Assembly: GCA_026225945.1 (NCBI GenBank)
Contig: JAMJFZ010004031.1
Span: forward strand, 1,073,501 to 1,137,500
DNA length: 64,000 nucleotides
From: Cricetomys ansorgei
Lineage: Eukaryota > Chordata > Mammalia > Rodentia > Nesomyidae
Reading direction: 5' to 3'
The notes under the pieces were generated by a model. The model saw only the letters and a list, made by a program, of their open reading frames with translations. It made no database searches and was not told the DNA's origin. The translations under genes were made by a program, and so were the position numbers. Positions 59,076-64,000 of the stretch are shown piece by piece (positions within the stretch are counted from its first letter, which is position 1; every line of letters starts with the position of its first letter).

Positions 59076-60790
59076 TATTTTTTTTTTGACCAGTTCTGTC
59101 TATGGATTGCTTGAATTGGCATAGCATTGCTGGTGACAGGACATTCCTGCAGCTGCCTATTCTTCCCAACACTTAAACTCCCTCAAAGAATTTTCAGTTG
59201 ACTGTGCCATCTTGTCCTGAGTCTGAATATCCCTTCTATGTGAAGCTCAGTTTTCCAGAAAGAGGGAGAAGGAAATTCTATTCACTTTCAGTATCTACTA
59301 CAGATCTTGAGGTTGCTGACAAAACAATCATGTATGTTGAGAACATGTTTTGGACATGTTTTCATGTTTGCTGAAACTCAAAAGAAAGCATAATTCTGTC
59401 CAGCAGAGAATGGACTCCTGTCACTGTGGATGCTATCATTTAAATGTAATTGTGAGGCTTAAGAACATTGTGATTAATCATCATGCAGAAACACAGTATA
59501 AACCGGGATGGTGCTGGGTGAACCTGAGTGCCATCGTCCCATTATTTAAGATGTTATGGGTCTCATAGTACCTGGCATTCCTCTTAAATACATTTTTCCT
59601 CTCTCCTCCCTCAGTCCCTCTGCCCATCTGCTTTTTTCTTCCTCCTTCCCTCCCACCCCATACTCATAGCTTCTTATTTCCAGGATTATGACTTCTCTGC
59701 AGAGCTTTGCCCACTGAATTAATTTAGATGTCCCCATATCATCCCAGAATGAAGACCTCTGATACTATATCAAATGACTAGGTGGAGAGTAAGTTCTTGC
59801 TTTTTTCTTTTCAGAGATGAATGCTTTGAATGCAGACCTCAGCCAAGGTTTCTAGAAGTCTATGGATTTCTTCAGAAATACATATTTTCTTCAGAAAAAA
59901 AAAACACTTAATAGTTGACAGAGAAATATTACCCTCCTCTATTATTAGGAAGTTGTAAGGTGCATGCACGCGTAGGAGGAAGGAGGTGTCATCTTGTAGG
60001 GAGGCAGAAAAAAAGAAAAACATGAAAAAGACTGTTCTCTGAGTATACATCATGTCCCTGTCTATCTTTACTGGAGCCTGTGAATACACATTGTCCATAT
60101 TTTATTTAGGATACTGAGACAAAACAAAAACAAAACATGGTCTCTAAAATTATCAGTAATTTCTAAAGCATATATTGAATTATTGATATAGTATTTTAGT
60201 AAGAGTGGTTATATATCAAAAGCAAACAACATTCTCAAATTCTCTTGTCATTAAGTCTTGCTAGGCCTTGTAGCAAAGATGGTCAATTTATTTTGACGTA
60301 TCATTATTATTTACCTTACTCGCCATTTCCTATAAGGTAATATGAAAATAGATAAGTCATCATCAATAGAGCTGACCAGAACAGTGATATGCAATATGCA
60401 TTTCTGAGATGCTGTTGCTATCAGTCTACCTGAAAACTAGCCTCCTGGGCGTTTTAATGACCGTGGGCACTGTAATACTCATTCCTCTAAGTGATGATCT
60501 GTAAAATGTATCTTTTATATTGAATCAATAATTGCACAGTGACTAGCAATGTAACTACACCAGTGTGAATATATATAATCATCCCCTTTCTTCCAAGAAA
60601 GGTTAATTTCTCTTGTTCTTGAGATATTTTGTAAATGCTAATAAAAGTTGATCATTTGCTCACAAATATTTTCACCTATTTTTCCTTTTTCATTTTTGAT
60701 GATCAAGGGATAAGTATTTAATACTTTTATGAAAATTAATAAAGCCCATCATTCTCTGTAGATAATATACACTAATAAAAAAGAAAAGAC
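59076..60790. other. Unique DNA with a CT-rich tract
   Basis: 59586-59660 is pyrimidine-rich. The 95-codon minus-strand frame at 59811-60098 has no recognised domain. 59090-59480 is less AT-rich and may be an unrecognised repeat. Confidence 0.45.
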
Positions 60791-60942
60791 CATCTGGGTG
60801 GTATTGGTGCACACCTTTAATCTCAGCACTTGAGAGGCAGAGGTAGGCATATCTCTGTGAACTGGAGGTTAGCTTGGTATACAGAGTAAGTTCCAGGACA
60901 GCCAGAGTTACAACAGAGAAACCCTGTCTTGAAAAACCAAAA
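60791..60942 (+). mobile_element. B1 SINE, plus strand
   Basis: 'catctgggtggtattggtgc', 'aatctcagcacttgagaggc', 'tatacagagtaagttccagg', 'gaaaccctgtcttgaaaaac'. Full length, with an A/G-rich tail to about 60992. The 113- and 93-codon minus-strand frames are translated B1 plus its tail. Confidence 0.95.
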
Positions 60943-60992
60943 CAGAAAAAAGAAAAATAAATAAGGAAAGGAAAAGGAAAGAGAAAAAGGTA
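60943..60992 (+). repeat. A/G-rich tail of the B1
   Basis: 'aaaagaaaaataaataagg' and 'aaaggaaaaggaaag'-type purine sequence. Confidence 0.8.
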
Positions 60993-61502
60993 AACAAAAG
61001 GCTTCCTGATTCTGTAGGTTCCCATAAACAAAATAGGGAGAGTATAACACAGATTGAAGGAATTTCATAATTCTTTCATATGGTAGTTGTTTTTCTTTCA
61101 ACAACTAACAGTCAATATAATACTCCTTAATTTTGACTAATTGTTAAATCTATGTAAATTTCAATTGAATGTAATTAAAAATTTATTAAGAAATTAAATA
61201 AAATTGCCATTAAATATCATAAATATACTACATTAAAAATCCTGAGAAGATCCCTACAAATACTAAGTTCAAAGGGCAAAACTGACGTTTTCAAAGCCAA
61301 GATTGACAGTCTTTCAAGGACTTTTTGACACACTCTCCATGTCATCATAATTTTATTATATGTAATACATGTAACTAAGGGAATTGTCACAAATTAACAT
61401 GGGGTGAAGCATTGGAATAAAATATGTAACAAACACATCACACTTTTATAATGAAATTTTATAATGACTTTTAACTAAAAAAGATTTTTTATCACAAATA
61501 CG

Positions 61503-61524
61503 TTTGTCAAATGTGTTTGACAAA
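61503..61524. repeat. Perfect 9-bp inverted repeat, 4-nt loop
   Basis: 'tttgtcaaa-tgtg-tttgacaaa'. It is a DNA palindrome. There is no U-run termination context or gene nearby to make it a terminator. Confidence 0.9.
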
Positions 61525-61582
61525 TTTATTAATTTAGTAATATTTACTGAATTCGTAATGTAAAAGTAAGAGGAAATGTTAT

Positions 61583-61597
61583 GCCGCCCCCTAGTGT
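61583..61597 (-). promoter_or_regulatory. CTCF-core-like motif
   Basis: The minus strand reads 'acactagggggcggc'. The CTCF core is approximately CCASYAGRGGGCRSY, and the central 'ACTAGGGGGCG' fits it well. It stands out because the surrounding kilobases are very AT-rich. Binding is inferred from motif alone. Confidence 0.5.
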
Positions 61598-62448
61598 AAA
61601 TACTAATTTTGTAACATTAGATCTGCAGTCAGAGAAGGCACTGAAGACTTTCCACCATGAATATAGAAACCATTGAAGTCAGCAAGAGAAATTCCAAGCT
61701 TTCCTAAAGAGTTACCTTTGAGTAATTCCATGAACTTTATAAATTAAAAAAATGACTGATATCTGAAGGTTTCCTTGGAGTTTTTATTTATCTCCAAAAT
61801 ATTTAGGCCAAAATCCATATAAAAAGGGGATATTTTATACACACTTGATATGTAAGGAGTGCCAAGGAAGAACTGGGTGCCACATATAAATGTTGTTGCA
61901 AAATAAAGAGTGTGTTGCCGTCCTAACACCCATGTGAGGCTGTCCCGACAGTGGTGTGCTGGAAGATGATTAGGTAATAAAAGGTCCAGCTTCAAGATAC
62001 AATGGATGCAAGAATAGTTCCTTTTAAAGAATAATTTTGAAATTTCTCTTGCAGTGGGAAAGTCCTCAAGAGATGCTATACCACTAACAACTTGCTGTTA
62101 TATGGTTGTCACAGACATTAGAACCTTGAAAAATAAGTTTCCTTTTACATGGGTGACATTCAATAATCGTATCTTATACTAGCAACACAAGCATATTAAC
62201 ATGGAAAAATGAAATATTGGTATAGTTAAATAGCAAAATATCTAAATTATTGAATACAGAGAATGAGATTCTAAAAAAAAGAGTACCACAACATAATATT
62301 ACTATTAGCCACTATATCTATAGCTACTATAGCCACTACCATTTATCAAGAGCTTATTATCAACCTAGTGCGATTTTTTAAATATCCTTTACTGAATTTT
62401 ATACAAAAACACATCTCCTGAATAGATATTACTATATTTTAGACATGC

Positions 62449-62660
62449 CAATGCAGGGCAGATGAAAGTGCATGCTGTCAGGCCTGATCAACTGAGTTCA
62501 ATCCCCAAGACTCAAATTGTTGAAGGTAAGAACTGACTCCCAAAAGTTGTCCTCTTACATCCCACAAATACTTTATGACACATGTACCAGACAGAAATGT
62601 GCACGCACATGCGTGTGTGTGCGCATGCGTGCACACACACACATACCATTAAAAAATAAA
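62449..62660 (+). mobile_element. B3 SINE with TG/CA expansion, plus strand
   Basis: 'gagttcaatccccaagactc', 'agaactgactcccaaaagtt', 'gtcctcttacatcccac', then a mixed 'gcgtgtgtgtgcgcatgcgtg'-like run with (CA)n and an A-rich tail. The head is strongly degraded. The 88-codon minus-strand frame is Cys/His/Val-rich because of this tract. Confidence 0.75.
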
Positions 62661-64000
62661 AAGATACTATCATGGTAGGGAAACCATGAGAGAAGTGAAC
62701 TTGACAACATATAAGGCTCAACTGGCTGTGGTAGACTTCTCTTGTGTGATTAATTCTTCCTTCTTTTATTTTTTGCATACAACATTGATTTTACCAGATT
62801 AATAATGAGTCATTTAAATAAATGTTACTCCCAACTTTGCCCATATTTGGTCCACTCTTTGGAGCAGGTCTAGACAAAAGAAATGTATTCTAAAAGTATT
62901 CAGTGAAAATTTTAAATAAAAAAAGTCAGAATTTATCCATCTTCTTCATTTTTTTAATTGGAAATTATTAAATAATTGTCTTAATGTATATTTAAGTATA
63001 AGCATTAAATAAAAGAGAAAGATTCTTAGAAAAATTCTTAGATAGGTGTGACTTCTTATAAAGGCCCTCTGACTCTTCATTTGACTTTAAGTATGTAGTC
63101 ATCTTGGCTGAAGCCACAGCCAAACTGCAACTATAAGAAGATGTAAATAAAATCAGAATCATTAGTCTTGAAGGGTCCAAGCTAGACAGTATTAAAATAT
63201 ATCAACATATTTCTTATAATACAGATACTATCCAAAATGCTGTCTAGGTGTGTGGGATTTGGGTTGTAGGCATTACAGTCATTGTTCACTGTGACTGATA
63301 GAGAACTAGGTCATAAGCTCTGGCCCTTGTGGCGATGAAGTGCCACTGCTTTCCTCTGTTGTTTAAGAATGCAAGTACTTTAGATATACAGGAAGTGGAT
63401 GCAAGAACTCAATTCTGGAGTGAAAGTCACTGTCTTCTCTATGATTGAAGTACTTTATCCAGAGAATGACTGTGGTCATCAGCAGGTGAATACCTGATCA
63501 TAAAGGTGACTCACAGATTGTCTAGTGGCACTTCCTGCATTATCACCTGAGACATTTTCATTAAACAATAGGAAGAGTCACAGTTAATTCTACACCTGCC
63601 CCTTTCTCTGTCTCTCTCTTTTCTCCCTCTCTTCCTCCCTCCCCTTGCTGTATCCATGACCAATGTCATAGAAACTGAACATCATGAAGTCATCACAGCT
63701 GTTAGACACAGTTCCAGCCTAATATTGTGATCGCTGTCATGCTTTCTCTCACTTTCAGTTTTGGTCTCTACGTGTTTTATTGTTAGGGGAATTTTTATAT
63801 TATGATTTATTTGTCTTTACTTAAGAAAACTATCTCTGACTCTTTTTAGGAAAGCCCTAATTATACTGACCTTTCTACTATCAGGAAAATAACCTTATCT
63901 GACCTTACCCAGGAGTCTTCTTTATGCCATGGAGATTGTGATAAACACAAAAATGCTATGGATTTCTGTATGAGGCTATGGATCCAGGATCTTCTTGGTG
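62661..64000. other. Unique DNA
   Basis: A CT-rich run lies at 63598-63648. 63310-63600 has more balanced composition but no recognised feature. The window ends here without a gene. Confidence 0.5.

Larger units (their letters stand above)
60993..62448. other. Unique AT-rich DNA
   Basis: Contains a perfect hairpin (61503-61524) and a CTCF-like motif (61583-61597). No gene. The 83-codon minus-strand frame at 61744-61995 has no motif. Confidence 0.5.

Noticed and set aside
60690..61104. Overlapping 113- and 93-codon minus-strand frames
   Set aside because: Both are translations of an antisense B1 SINE and its purine-rich tail.
1..64000. A CpG island or promoter cluster
   Set aside because: No GC-rich, CpG-dense stretch is visible. 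CpGs are scattered and rare throughout.

Overview
This is mammalian nuclear DNA from a rodent. It is AT-rich throughout, has no CpG island I can see, and carries many rodent-lineage interspersed repeats: B1, B2, B3, B4 and ID SINEs, Lx-type L1 3' ends and MaLR-type LTRs. Two B2 copies (41839-42030, 42096-42273) end in 'gcagacag...cactcatat', and the B1 copies carry 'tctctgtgagttcaagg'. From memory both forms are typical of cricetids (hamsters, voles, deer mice) rather than Mus or Rattus. That placement is an inference.

I find no protein-coding gene, no recognisable exon and no classical RNA gene. The longest open frames are about 100-127 codons. They lie in simple repeats, in SINE/L1 sequence or in AT-rich DNA, and none resembles a known protein. 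The window is best read as intergenic (gene-desert) or deep intronic DNA.

Layout. 1-8 kb: mostly unique AT-rich DNA with one L1 3' fragment, one B1, a 155-bp GGAA/GAAA tract and an old B4. 8-10 kb: an unclassified ~0.9-kb dispersed repeat in minus orientation, split by an intact 480-bp solo LTR of gammaretrovirus (class I ERV) type with a 5-bp target duplication. 11-27 kb: L1 3'-UTR fragments, B3/B4 SINEs, a degenerate 16-copy minisatellite with a ~19-bp unit (19365-19666), and a 1.3-kb L1 3' segment (24456-25765). 27-37 kb: a second copy of the 0.9-kb repeat in plus orientation, several SINEs, a complete MaLR-type LTR, and a B1 inserted in an L1. 37-48 kb: large unique stretches, two same-strand B2s, an L1 ORF2 fragment broken by a MaLR-type LTR, an Lx 3'UTR, and a repeat-free block that could be conserved non-coding DNA. 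48-64 kb: two nested SINE insertions, a recent 116-bp tandem duplication, an ID element, more L1 tails, and a good CTCF-core match near 61.6 kb beside a perfect hairpin.

Nothing here forms an operon or pathway. The content is a layered record of retrotransposition, and the nested insertions give relative ages. Family names for repeats come from memory of consensus sequences and were not checked with RepeatMasker. Element boundaries are approximate, usually within 10-30 bases.
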